A stretch of 64,000 nt of DNA from PUPG01 sp031323845. GTDB taxonomy: Bacteria; Bacteroidota; Bacteroidia; Bacteroidales; UBA7960. The position numbers were made by a program, and so were the translations under genes. How positions within the stretch are numbered: position 1 is the stretch's first letter; each line of letters begins with the position of its first letter. Under the pieces are notes generated by a model. It was not told the origin of the DNA. It made no database searches and saw only the letters and a program-made list of their open reading frames with translations. The stretch is taken from NCBI GenBank assembly GCA_031323845.1, contig JAVIYP010000001.1, positions 1 to 64,000 of the forward strand. Reading direction: 5' to 3'. Of this stretch, positions 17,161 to 25,285 are shown piece after piece.

Positions 17161-17700
17161 AGTTACACAGAGTTGCACAGAGGTTTCACAGAGTTACACA
17201 GAGTATTTTTCTGAGTTCTATTGCGAGCATTAAAATCTATATCGTTTTATTCCATTTTTTAAAAGCGTTACATTAAAATTTATCAATAGACCGATATTTT
17301 TCTTCGCAAACTTCATATAAGTCAGTATCTGAGCTTCATGAACGGCATTGAAATCTTCAACTGTTTTTAATTCAAGAACGACTTTGTTTTCAACCAAAAT
17401 ATCAATTCTGTAACCACATTCAAGTTTAACATCTTTATAAACCACAGGAACTGCTACTTGCTGTTGAATAGTTAAGCCAGCCTTAGTTAACTCAAAAGCG
17501 AGACAATTTGCATAAGCTGATTCTAACATACCAGGGCCAAGATGCTTGTGTACTTCAATAGCACAACCGATAATTACTTTTGTAAGCTCATTAATTTCCA
17601 TAGCCTAATAATACGTATAAAATCTGTATATACTTGTCTCTGTGAACCTCTCCCGCATGGGCGGGACAGGAGTGTCTTCTCAGTGGCTCTCTGTGTAACT
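17161..17700. mobile_element. GxxExxY cassette framed by inverted CACAGAG/CTCTGTG repeats
   Basis: To the left of the GxxExxY gene, 17161-17215 carries repeated CACAGAG units on the plus strand. To its right, 17635-17700 carries CTCTGTG units, the reverse complement, around a TCCCGC/GCGGGA hairpin (17651-17666). The gene and both flanks fill the gap between two PUL genes that would otherwise be close neighbours. The same repeats form a gene-less hairpin at 21606-21658. This looks like an inserted unit, but I see no transposase and no clear target-site duplication. Confidence 0.5.
17230..17601 (-). CDS. GxxExxY family protein (PDDEXK-like)
   Basis: This 123-residue protein has the name-giving motif in GPGMLESAY at about 22-30, then a core YRIDILVENKVVLELKTVE that fits the PD-(D/E)xK nuclease-like pattern (D-I-L-V, E-x-K), and ends with LINFNVTLLKNGIKRY. 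The family is widespread, often multi-copy within a genome, and has no settled function. Here it breaks into a PUL operon in the same orientation and is flanked on both sides by inverted short repeats. Its lower GC content than the neighbouring genes also fits insertion. Confidence 0.9.
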   Translation of the reverse strand: MEINELTKVIIGCAIEVHKHLGPGMLESAYANCLAFELTKAGLTIQQQVAVPVVYKDVKLECGYRIDILVENKVVLELKTVEDFNAVHEAQILTYMKFAKKNIGLLINFNVTLLKNGIKRYRF

Positions 17701-17730
17701 ACAAATGACATTAAAATATTTATATTACAT

Positions 17731-19197
17731 TCATGTTTTCCAGTAGTATTTGTATTTAACGGTAACAACAGTGAGCAGCACTGCAAGTCCTGTGAGGGTA
17801 ATTCCCCGCAGCAGGGCCGCCCAGTGCCAGTGTGTATGCCACTGATCCATCCAGGGCAGTAATTGCGCGAAATAGAGCAGGGGCATGATGCAATAGGCTG
17901 CGGCAATGTAGGCTGCCATTGGATTTATGCCGGTTTGCCCGATAAAGCCGAATAGCTGACTGGGCCGGAATATGGGTTCAAAAATTTTAAAGAACACAAT
18001 GGAGAACCCGGCCAGACCTGAAGTAAGGAAAAAGTAGCTTATGGTGGCTGAATCTTTTTTGATGCCTCCTTCATAGGCTTCAAACACCAGGCCGAGCAAC
18101 AGCCAGAACATGCTCCAGACCAGGATCAGGCGCATGTTTTTAAGGTGCCTGAAGCTGCCTCTGTTCATAGCTTTATACAACAGGACGATGCTGATAATAT
18201 TCATGATCCAGACCAGGTCAAGCCTTCTGCTCATCAATCCCCATAGGTTCAGGCAGATGTTTATAAACAGGATGCCTGCAATAACAATAAAAACCTTCTC
18301 GCCGGGATGATGCCTGAAGGTGGCTTTTTCGCGTTGCCCTCCAAATATAAGATCGCCTGCGATGGTGCCCGGAATGACAATCATCAGGTATTTCAGGTAT
18401 TCAGGATGGTAAAATATGGTCCTGTTCAGATCAATCCCGATAGTCAGCAAGCTGTTGCAGAGTCCGGGAGCAATACCGGCGATCCACTTGAACGGCGTGA
18501 AATTCCAGAGCATCTGGTTCCAGGAATCATCTATGCCATGGGTCAGCCGCAATGCAAAAAACAGTGCAAGAATACCAAGGCGGACATACCAGTTGTTGCG
18601 CGTAAACAACCATATCAGGGCACCGAAAAAGGCCATGTTGGCCAGCACAAGAATGATGATGTCGTTGTTGTGAATGGAAAAGCTGAGCTCAAAAAGTTGT
18701 GTCCGGACAATGACCAGTGCAATCAGCAGTACATAACCGATACGGTTGAGCTGTTTCTCAAACGTGCTAAAGTGCGGGAATCTGGCAAATGCCAGGAAGA
18801 ATCCCATAAAAGCAAGCAATCCCATCAGGTAGCGCAGCCATCCCAATTCTTCAGGGTAATGAAAGGGTGAGAGGTGTCCCAGCATTATGGCAAAGAACAG
18901 CAGTTTTAAAGCTCTGCTGATAATTCGCATGATGAGACGTTTTTTCGAAGCACCCGCGCTGATCATTTTATTCAGTGAAAAAGGGAAAGCCATTCCCATC
19001 GAAAACAGAAAGAATGGGAATACCAGGTCAACCCAGGTTATACCCGGGAGATTGGAATTGAATGAAAAATCAGGAGGAGGGATCTGGGCGTGAAACAGCC
19101 ACGCCGGCAAGTCGGGGTTCCTTGAAATGGTGCCGGAAAGCACCATGCCAATGATTGCCAGGCCTCTTAGAACGTCAAGACTGATCTCCCGCTTCAT
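17731..19197 (-). CDS. DUF5009 / HGSNAT-like membrane acyltransferase
   Basis: The 488-residue, multi-helix membrane protein opens with REISLDVLRGLAIIGMVLSG, followed by WVDLVFPFFLFSMGMAFPFS. These are the signatures of bacterial relatives of heparan-alpha-glucosaminide N-acetyltransferase (DUF5009/NagX type). The human enzyme moves an acetyl group across a membrane onto terminal glucosamine; bacterial members recur in glycan loci and probably acetylate amino sugars. With NanE in the same run, an amino-sugar glycan is plausible. It follows the long repeat-filled gap after the first GHL10 gene and precedes the GxxExxY cassette. Confidence 0.85.
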   Translation of the reverse strand: MKREISLDVLRGLAIIGMVLSGTISRNPDLPAWLFHAQIPPPDFSFNSNLPGITWVDLVFPFFLFSMGMAFPFSLNKMISAGASKKRLIMRIISRALKLLFFAIMLGHLSPFHYPEELGWLRYLMGLLAFMGFFLAFARFPHFSTFEKQLNRIGYVLLIALVIVRTQLFELSFSIHNNDIIILVLANMAFFGALIWLFTRNNWYVRLGILALFFALRLTHGIDDSWNQMLWNFTPFKWIAGIAPGLCNSLLTIGIDLNRTIFYHPEYLKYLMIVIPGTIAGDLIFGGQREKATFRHHPGEKVFIVIAGILFINICLNLWGLMSRRLDLVWIMNIISIVLLYKAMNRGSFRHLKNMRLILVWSMFWLLLGLVFEAYEGGIKKDSATISYFFLTSGLAGFSIVFFKIFEPIFRPSQLFGFIGQTGINPMAAYIAAAYCIMPLLYFAQLLPWMDQWHTHWHWAALLRGITLTGLAVLLTVVTVKYKYYWKT

Positions 19198-19204
19198 CTT
19201 TTCA

Positions 19205-19660
19205 GTTATGTATCTATTATATTGCCCGTGTTTGGTATTTATGCCTGAGATGCTGAACAGATGTCAGATGTGCAAATGTGAAGATGTGAAGATGTGCAGA
19301 TGTCAGGTTATTGTTTAATTGTTTAATTGTTGATACGTTTAATCGTTGATTTTTCACTTTTTTCACTTTTCATTTTTCGCTTAATCTGCTTTTGGCCTTT
19401 GGCTTTTAGCTTTTAGCAAAAAAAGTTGCCAGGAGCCAAGAGCCATTTTTCATTCTTTACTTTCGTTTCATTCGAGCTTCCTAACAGATTTCTCACTGCG
19501 TTCGAAACAAGCTTCCGGCTTCAAGCTCCTTCGAACCTAAACCTCCACAAAAAAACCACCAAATAAACGATTAAACGATTCAACAATAGTATTCTGACTT
19601 CTGAGTTCTGACTTCTCTTCCTTCGAGCTTTTATAATCATCCCGCTGTCTGTTCATAAAT
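19205..19660 (+). repeat. Modular dispersed repeat, copy 2 (longest)
   Basis: This fills the 527-base gap between two PUL genes, where no real gene is seen. Modules in order: TTTATGCCTGAGATGCTGAA (19239-19258); five 8-mers of CAGATGTG type (19265-19303); CAGGTTATTGTTTAATTG and its echoes; TTTTTCACTT; TTGGCCTTTGGCTTTTAGC (from about 19392); TTGCCAGGAGCCAAGAGCC (from about 19426); TTTCTCACTGCGTTCGAAA (19488-19506); TTCTGACTTCTGAGTTCTGA (from about 19592); and CGAGCTTTTATAATCATCC (from about 19624). Most of these modules reappear at the other four loci. Confidence 0.8.
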
Positions 19661-19724
19661 CTTCATGGTTGTTTAAAGATTCTTCATCATCGATTTTTCG
19701 ACCGGCTTATAAATGCTTTTTTGA

Positions 19725-21485
19725 TCAGAAATCGGGAAAAATGGCCGGTCCCGGGTACATTGCCCTGAGTACTCTCTTTATCCTGTGATCCATCAGCGGA
19801 TCGGGGCCCCAGAAGAAGGATTCGCCGGTGATGCCCACGCTGCGGTTGTACATCATCTTATCAAAAATTAATTGAGCGTCGGTGAGACCTGCGGATCCGT
19901 AGAGGATCAGCCCGGGCGACAAACGTTGCAAATTACCGTCTCCGTGGTTGTTGAAATAGTAAAGTACTTCATTAACGGTTGCCCTGTATGATACCAGGTT
20001 GTACCTGTAACACTGCACCGACATGATATCCACCACACCCTCATCAAGCCATACCGGCCATTCCTGCATCAGGTTCTGGAAGGCCCAGGGGTATGGATTC
20101 GGCGAGTTGGTTACCAGCAGGTTCGGGTTCGCCGCCTTAACAGTGTCGTAAAGGTCTTTGGCAAACTGATTCAATATGTTGGCACGCCAGCGCACCCATG
20201 AGGTTGCGTTAAAATTCGCAGGGGGTTCTTCCCCGTCATGTTCTTCTTTATAGCGATTGATCGTATATTCGTCATAACCTGAATTTCTGGGCATAGCAGG
20301 CATACGGTCGTCTCCCTGGATGCCGTCAATATCATAGTGGTTCACGGCTTCCATCACCAGGTCTGTCATAAACTGTTGTACTTCAGGGTTGTAAGCGTTG
20401 TAGTAATAGTCACTGTTGTTGTAGTTTGCGATCTGACCCTGGTTGTTGATGCCGATCCAGTGTGGGTGAACGGCCAGTATTCTGTCATTGGCCGGAGTGG
20501 GAGGTGTGCCCCAGCGTGCCATAAACCCGTATTCATACCACAGGATCACCTTTAGCCCTTCAGCATGTGCAATAGAAATAAGGTCTTGAAGGGGATCACC
20601 GCTGACGCCTGTGTAATTCGGTGTAAACATACCGTCGCGGGCATCGGTGTAGGTCGAGTTATCTGCCAGTACCTGACTCGGGTAGAGTGTGCGGGTTTTT
20701 GCCCAAGCCACTACGTACAAGGTGTTAAAGTTTAACTCTTTAGCCAGTGCAACTCCTTGCTGCATGTTCTCATAACTCGTCAGAAACTGGGTGTGCGATG
20801 GGTCAGGAATCCAGAAAGCGCGAACACCCGTTTCCTGATCAAGCACTGTAGTGTAAAGCGTATACGTGTTCTCATCACCATTTTCGGCAGTTACCACGAT
20901 TTCAAAGGGACTGCTGATGTCAACAATACTCCCTGATGGCGGTTCAACCGTGGCGAAGGCAGAAACTTCCATCTCAATTAGAACCTCCGTAAGATCGGTT
21001 CCAAAAGGCACTTCAAGCATCACATTGTTGCTTTCTATCTCACCCTGCCGGAACAGGTCGGGAAAGTTTACGGAAAGGAGCTCGTTGTCATCAACCGCGC
21101 TGTAATCAATAAAGGCGGTGTAAACTAAAGTTTCTGAACCCTTGCGCAGGGTGAAGCTGAGCGGTTGCGAAAAATTGTATTCAAACCCTGACGGAGGTGA
21201 CAGCGTTGCACCTTCCGTATACTCGACAGTTACTGCGAGTTTCGACAGGTTTGCTGTTCGGGGTATGGAAGCCGTAATCTCAAGTTCTTCATGGTCAATA
21301 TCGGCATAAACAACCGGATTCAGGTCATGGAAATAGAATTCATGTATTTTCAGCGTGTCTCCGGGGGTGTCGCCATTACCGTTTCCATTACCGTTGCCGT
21401 TGGGGTCTATGCCGTTATCGTCGTTGCATCCGTAACCGATGAAAAGAAGAATTGCAATGAAGGTGATGAAAAAGTTTTTTTGCAT
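19725..21485 (-). CDS. GHL10 lipoprotein with N-terminal DUF5018-like beta domains
   Basis: The 586-residue protein has a lipobox (FIGYGC, Cys20), then an Asn/Gly repeat linker and two short beta domains (to about residue 215) of the kind that precede DUF5018/DUF4623 surface proteins: EGATLSPPSGFEYNFSQPL and VEPPSGSIVDISSPF each read like one repeat. The C-terminal two thirds is a GHL10 barrel with VRAFWIPDPSHTQF, WYEYGF and IDGIQGDDRMPAMP. It is probably surface-anchored and acts on, or binds, the PUL glycan before import. The catalytic part matches the second GHL10 protein of the locus closely in motif and order. The Asn/Gly linker is coded by a simple repeat and may vary in length. Confidence 0.85.
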   Translation of the reverse strand: MQKNFFITFIAILLFIGYGCNDDNGIDPNGNGNGNGNGDTPGDTLKIHEFYFHDLNPVVYADIDHEELEITASIPRTANLSKLAVTVEYTEGATLSPPSGFEYNFSQPLSFTLRKGSETLVYTAFIDYSAVDDNELLSVNFPDLFRQGEIESNNVMLEVPFGTDLTEVLIEMEVSAFATVEPPSGSIVDISSPFEIVVTAENGDENTYTLYTTVLDQETGVRAFWIPDPSHTQFLTSYENMQQGVALAKELNFNTLYVVAWAKTRTLYPSQVLADNSTYTDARDGMFTPNYTGVSGDPLQDLISIAHAEGLKVILWYEYGFMARWGTPPTPANDRILAVHPHWIGINNQGQIANYNNSDYYYNAYNPEVQQFMTDLVMEAVNHYDIDGIQGDDRMPAMPRNSGYDEYTINRYKEEHDGEEPPANFNATSWVRWRANILNQFAKDLYDTVKAANPNLLVTNSPNPYPWAFQNLMQEWPVWLDEGVVDIMSVQCYRYNLVSYRATVNEVLYYFNNHGDGNLQRLSPGLILYGSAGLTDAQLIFDKMMYNRSVGITGESFFWGPDPLMDHRIKRVLRAMYPGPAIFPDF

Positions 21486-21605
21486 CGTAAATGGAGAAAA
21501 ATTAATGTGTTGATTTATTGATGGATTGACTGTACTGATGTTATAGATTAGTGTGTGTTGGTTGCCCTTTGGGTGTGTAATTATCTTTGTGGTTCTCTGT
21601 ATCTT

Positions 21606-21658
21606 CTCTGTGAACCTCTGTGTAACAAAAAAGCTATATTACACAGAGTTTCACAGAG
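21606..21658. repeat. Gene-less CTCTGTG/CACAGAG hairpin
   Basis: Arms at 21606-21625 and 21639-21658 pair over 20 bp with one mismatch, around a 13-base loop. They have the same units as the flanks of the GxxExxY cassette. More CACAGAG units follow to about 21676. It sits between the DUF4623 gene's stop and the GHL10 gene's start within one operon, so it would fold in the mRNA between them. Confidence 0.75.
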
Positions 21659-21728
21659 TATCATATCATTCACAGAGTATCATATAATTATTAAAGAAAA
21701 CAGGGTTTGCATGCTGCTTTAGTTCTTT

Positions 21729-23387
21729 TTAGTTGGAGAATTCTTTTACGATAAAGCCGTTGTGCACGGTAAACGCCATTACTCTTGGTTTGCCGTTGTC
21801 TCCAAAGGCGAATCCGTGTGTGCCGCCTACAAAGTTGGATGCCGCTGCTCCGAAAACATGGTGGTACACCCTGATGTTTTCGATAGTATGAATGGTGATG
21901 TTTTTGATGGCTTCAACAATATCAGCGCCATCGGTGATGTTCAGCACCTGGAAGTAGGCACCTTGTCCTTCCCACTCCCTGTTGACCGTAAAGCTGAGGT
22001 AGCGGCCGCCGTTGTATTCCCAGACCCTGGGATCATAACTGCGGGTTTGCACCATGGGTTCGGCAGTTTCTGCCAGGATATTCCCGTCCAAATCCATTAC
22101 GGCAACTCCCATTTCAGCCCCGGTTACCAGCAGCAGGTCATCCACGCCGGGGATAGCGTTCACACGTCCGTATTGTCCTATCCTCAATCCTTCCAGTGGA
22201 TTAATTGGGATCACCACCGGATCACCCGCCTTGGAGCCATTGAAGTCAAATACGTAAAACTCGCTGGCCTGGTTGGGCCATGCAAAATTAGAGGCGTAAA
22301 TGTAGCCGTTGGCCGGGGGGTTGCCGATGATGGATATGGCATCTCCAAGCCGGATGCCCTCATCCGGAATGGTATACTCAAGGATCAACTCGGGGTTTTC
22401 ATCATCTTTGTCATCCCATCTGTACACTTTGAATACCTGCTGCGGATCCATTACCATATTGCTGGCATAAATGTTCCCGTTCTTATACCTCACATCTGAC
22501 ACCAGCCAGGTTCCTCCGGAAACTGCATCTCCAAGAACCAGTGTTCCCGGATCGGCCGATGGGTTTTCCACATCCCAGTAATAGATATGGTGCCCTTCCT
22601 GGCGAGAAACAACATACACATACTGGCCGTCAAAATCCGAACCCCTGTTTGTTTCATTGCTTATTACGGAAGGCATCAGGCCTGAAGCCGCGCTTCTGTC
22701 GAGAAGCACCTGGGTGTTGTCGGGATTGAAACCTGCCTCGGTGACATTGGTTTCAATGGTGTACACTGTTTCTGCACCAGCAAAAACAACGGTTATCGTT
22801 TCGTCGGTTGTCAGATCCAGGGTGTCGGTACCCGAAGAGGTGTTATAAATGCTGCCGGCGGGAAACAGATCAATCTCCTTGATCACGGCGGTCGGTGACT
22901 GCAGGTTGTTGTAGGTCACCAGGATGCTTTTCCCTATCTGGTCGATCTGGGTGTCATATTCTTCTTCCGAGGTGGCGCTGATGATGGTAATGTCCATAAT
23001 TACACCTTCGGTAGGATCAGCTTTTTCGACAGTAACCTGGTAGGTGTTTGAAATGTCACCGTGGGTTACTACAAAGTTTCTCGGTTGCGTGAAATCCAGT
23101 TCCGTGCCGGATGCAGGGATGACTGATGCTCCCGGCGACACTTTGATCTCAGGGATCAGTGCGGTTACATCGGTTTCAAAGGCCACCACCACAAGTATCG
23201 AAAAATCGGTGATGACACCTTCAACCACAGTTTCTCCATCAGCACCCGCATTGGTTATGGCAAACTCCGTGATCAACGCCTCAAGAGGCAGCGGATCGTC
23301 GTCGTCATCATTACATGCTGTAAATACCATGGCCATCGAAAGTAAAAAAGCCATCAAGGTCATCAGGAATACATTGTTCTTTTTCAT
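21729..23387 (-). CDS. DUF4623-type surface lipoprotein (putative glycan-binding)
   Basis: The 552-residue protein has a lipobox (VFTAC, Cys25), then an Asp run (NDDDDDP), a feature of surface-exported Bacteroidota lipoproteins. Residues about 35-125 and 130-215 form two DUF5018-like beta domains (VSPGASVIPASGTELDF). The rest reads as a beta-propeller-like DUF4623 domain (RGSDFDGQYVYVVSRQEG, GNIYASNMVMDPQQVFKVYRW, YIYASNFAW). Such proteins sit in the third or fourth place after SusCD and are thought to help hold glycan at the surface. No catalytic residues are evident. Gaps on either side carry dispersed repeats. Confidence 0.8.
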   Translation of the reverse strand: MKKNNVFLMTLMAFLLSMAMVFTACNDDDDDPLPLEALITEFAITNAGADGETVVEGVITDFSILVVVAFETDVTALIPEIKVSPGASVIPASGTELDFTQPRNFVVTHGDISNTYQVTVEKADPTEGVIMDITIISATSEEEYDTQIDQIGKSILVTYNNLQSPTAVIKEIDLFPAGSIYNTSSGTDTLDLTTDETITVVFAGAETVYTIETNVTEAGFNPDNTQVLLDRSAASGLMPSVISNETNRGSDFDGQYVYVVSRQEGHHIYYWDVENPSADPGTLVLGDAVSGGTWLVSDVRYKNGNIYASNMVMDPQQVFKVYRWDDKDDENPELILEYTIPDEGIRLGDAISIIGNPPANGYIYASNFAWPNQASEFYVFDFNGSKAGDPVVIPINPLEGLRIGQYGRVNAIPGVDDLLLVTGAEMGVAVMDLDGNILAETAEPMVQTRSYDPRVWEYNGGRYLSFTVNREWEGQGAYFQVLNITDGADIVEAIKNITIHTIENIRVYHHVFGAAASNFVGGTHGFAFGDNGKPRVMAFTVHNGFIVKEFSN

Positions 23388-23400
23388 TGTTTCTGATTTT

Positions 23401-23752
23401 TGGTTGTCAAATTGTTTATTGTTTAATTGTTGATTCGTTTAATTGTTGATTCGTTTAATTGTTTATTTGTTTAATCGTTGATTTTTCACTTGATCTGTAT
23501 TTGGCCTTTGGCGAGAAAATATTCCAACTGCCAGGAGCCAGCTGCCCGAATTCTGACCTCTGACCTCTCTTTCTTCATGGCAGGTTTCTCACTGCGTTCG
23601 AAATAAACTTCGAGCTTTTATAATCATCCTCCTGTGTGTTAAAAACCTGTTCCCGAACAGTCGGGATTATCTGCATAGGCATTTCCTCTGCCCATTTTCA
23701 CATTTTCACATTTTCACATCTTCACATCTGCACATCTGCACATCTGCACATC
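23401..23752 (-). repeat. Modular dispersed repeat, copy 3
   Basis: This occupies the 363-base gap after susD; no gene is seen in it. Modules on the plus strand: tandem TTGATTCGTTTAATTG units (23408-23478), TTGGCCTTTGGCG, TGCCAGGAGCCAG, TTCTGACCTCTGACCTCT, TTTCTCACTGCGTTCGAAA (23584-23602), CGAGCTTTTATAATCATCC (23611-23629), a hairpin, then seven or so 8-mers in reverse orientation (about 23697-23752). The 8-mers run straight into the susD stop codon. Unlike copy 2, the 8-mer array here points the other way from the remaining modules. Confidence 0.75.
23651..23666 (-). terminator. Hairpin downstream of susD, possible attenuator
   Basis: TCCCGA and TCGGGA form a 6-bp stem with a 4-base loop; on the minus strand it is followed within five bases by GTTTTT. 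It lies 85 bases past the susD stop and could lower transcription into the downstream PUL genes. The stem is short, so this is tentative. Confidence 0.35.
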
Positions 23753-25256
23753 AATTCCCCCCGTCCCACCACATTCGCGTATACTGACTGTCGCCGCCCA
23801 TGCGGTCAACAGCGGCCTGGTAATTGGCGGCATTGTGTTGACGCTCACTGTTGGGATAGGGTTTTCTGCGAGGCATCTGTTCGTTATCCGGAAAGGTGAA
23901 CACCGGTTGCTGCATTTCGGGGTAGCCGGTTCTTCTCACCAAAGACCATGCCTCATGTCCGTTCGGATAAACGGCCAGCCAGCGCTGCTTGTAGATCTGT
24001 TCTAGTGCACTTGCCGGATCGAACTGTGCCGGCCCGGCAAGGTAGTCATCAATGATTGCCTGATCCGTGATGCCAAACTGCCTGAACGATGTCGTGATGC
24101 CTTCATGATACCAGGCTTCGGCACTGCCGCTGATGAACCCACGGTGTGCCGCTTCAGCCTTCAGGAAGGCGGTTTCTGCATTGGTAAGCAGGAAATGGGG
24201 CGTATCGTCCTGGATAAAAAACTGCCCTATATTGCAGTACATGGGCCTGAAATAATCATGATAGCCCTGACTGAGCACCTCATGAGGCTGTCCGTTGGGC
24301 AAACCGACATATTCTCCGTTAACGTTCGGATCAAAAAACACTTCCATCCTCGGGTCATTTAATCCGGACAGTATGTCGTACATGGTCTGGCTCATGCGTA
24401 CTTCATTCCACCCATGAACAAAGGTCAGGGGATTTTTAATGTGGTAGGTGGGCCCGTCGGGGTCTGGTATGATTTGTGCATTTTGTGCGTTGCTGCTGAT
24501 GGTCTTGCTGAGATCCAGGTTTTGCAGGTAAACGCTGATATGTGTGTCAAACTCTGCGGTATTGGAGGCGCGAAGTGCCAGCCTCATCAGCATGCTGTTG
24601 CCGAAAGCAATCCAGTGGTCAAGGTTGCCCTTGTACAGCACGTCAGCCTGTCCGAATCCCGGATATCCTGCACCCCTGTATGTCTCAATCATATCAGTGG
24701 CCGTAACAATTTCCTCAAGGAGGTAGAGGTAGATGTCTTTTTGATGATCGAATTCAGGTGTGATGGTTAAAAATGCCCTGGAAACCGGAATGTCGCCATA
24801 CATATCGGTGATTTGCTGTATCATATAAACCTGCCAAAGTCGGGCAACAGCTTCCTTGATGGGGTTTTCAAGCTCCTTCGAAAGCTTTATCACATGGTAG
24901 TTATAATGCATCGGGGCAAAGTTTGACCTTGCATAATGCCAGTACCACACCTCATCCCAGGCCTTGGGTTCATAGTTGTCGGAGGTGAAGTTGGCCCCGG
25001 TTTGTATGTTGGCAAAGTGCTGCGCATAAACCGATCCTGATATCTGGTGCATCCATTGCCATATGCCAACGCTGAGGCCGCTGCCTGTTACGATTGAACG
25101 GGTGAACAGGGCGTTGGGGTCTATCTGGCCGCTTGTGGTTTTTGGCCGGTCCAGTTCTTCAAAATCCTTGGTGCAGCCTGCTATGAATAATAATGCTGCA
25201 AGGGTTATGAATAAAGCTGTTTTCATAATGAGCGATGGTTTATTGTTGTTTTTCAT
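23751..25256 (-). CDS. SusD/RagB-family outer-membrane lipoprotein
   Basis: Start chosen at MKNNNKPSLIMKTALF, preceded by an A-rich stretch; later and earlier in-frame ATGs exist. The 501-residue protein has a lipobox (FIAGC, Cys28), then the SusD-like_2 pattern: TTSGQIDPNALF, WQVYMIQQITDMYGDIPVS, an alpha-helical TPR-like core (GNLDHWIAFGNSMLMRLALR) and the C-terminal IYKQRWLAVYPNGHEAWSLVRRTGYP. It caps the SusC barrel and delivers glycan to it. It follows susC with only about 30 bases between, a standard susCD pair. The stop codon touches the 8-mer repeat array of copy 3. Confidence 0.93.
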   Translation of the reverse strand: MKNNNKPSLIMKTALFITLAALLFIAGCTKDFEELDRPKTTSGQIDPNALFTRSIVTGSGLSVGIWQWMHQISGSVYAQHFANIQTGANFTSDNYEPKAWDEVWYWHYARSNFAPMHYNYHVIKLSKELENPIKEAVARLWQVYMIQQITDMYGDIPVSRAFLTITPEFDHQKDIYLYLLEEIVTATDMIETYRGAGYPGFGQADVLYKGNLDHWIAFGNSMLMRLALRASNTAEFDTHISVYLQNLDLSKTISSNAQNAQIIPDPDGPTYHIKNPLTFVHGWNEVRMSQTMYDILSGLNDPRMEVFFDPNVNGEYVGLPNGQPHEVLSQGYHDYFRPMYCNIGQFFIQDDTPHFLLTNAETAFLKAEAAHRGFISGSAEAWYHEGITTSFRQFGITDQAIIDDYLAGPAQFDPASALEQIYKQRWLAVYPNGHEAWSLVRRTGYPEMQQPVFTFPDNEQMPRRKPYPNSERQHNAANYQAAVDRMGGDSQYTRMWWDGGN

Positions 25257-25285
25257 GTTACTTTTTTTTAACAACACGCAGTTGC

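Noticed and set aside
23697..23752. Regular 8-mer array that could be mistaken for a CRISPR
   Set aside because: The units are 8 bases long, contiguous and without spacers, and no cas genes are near.
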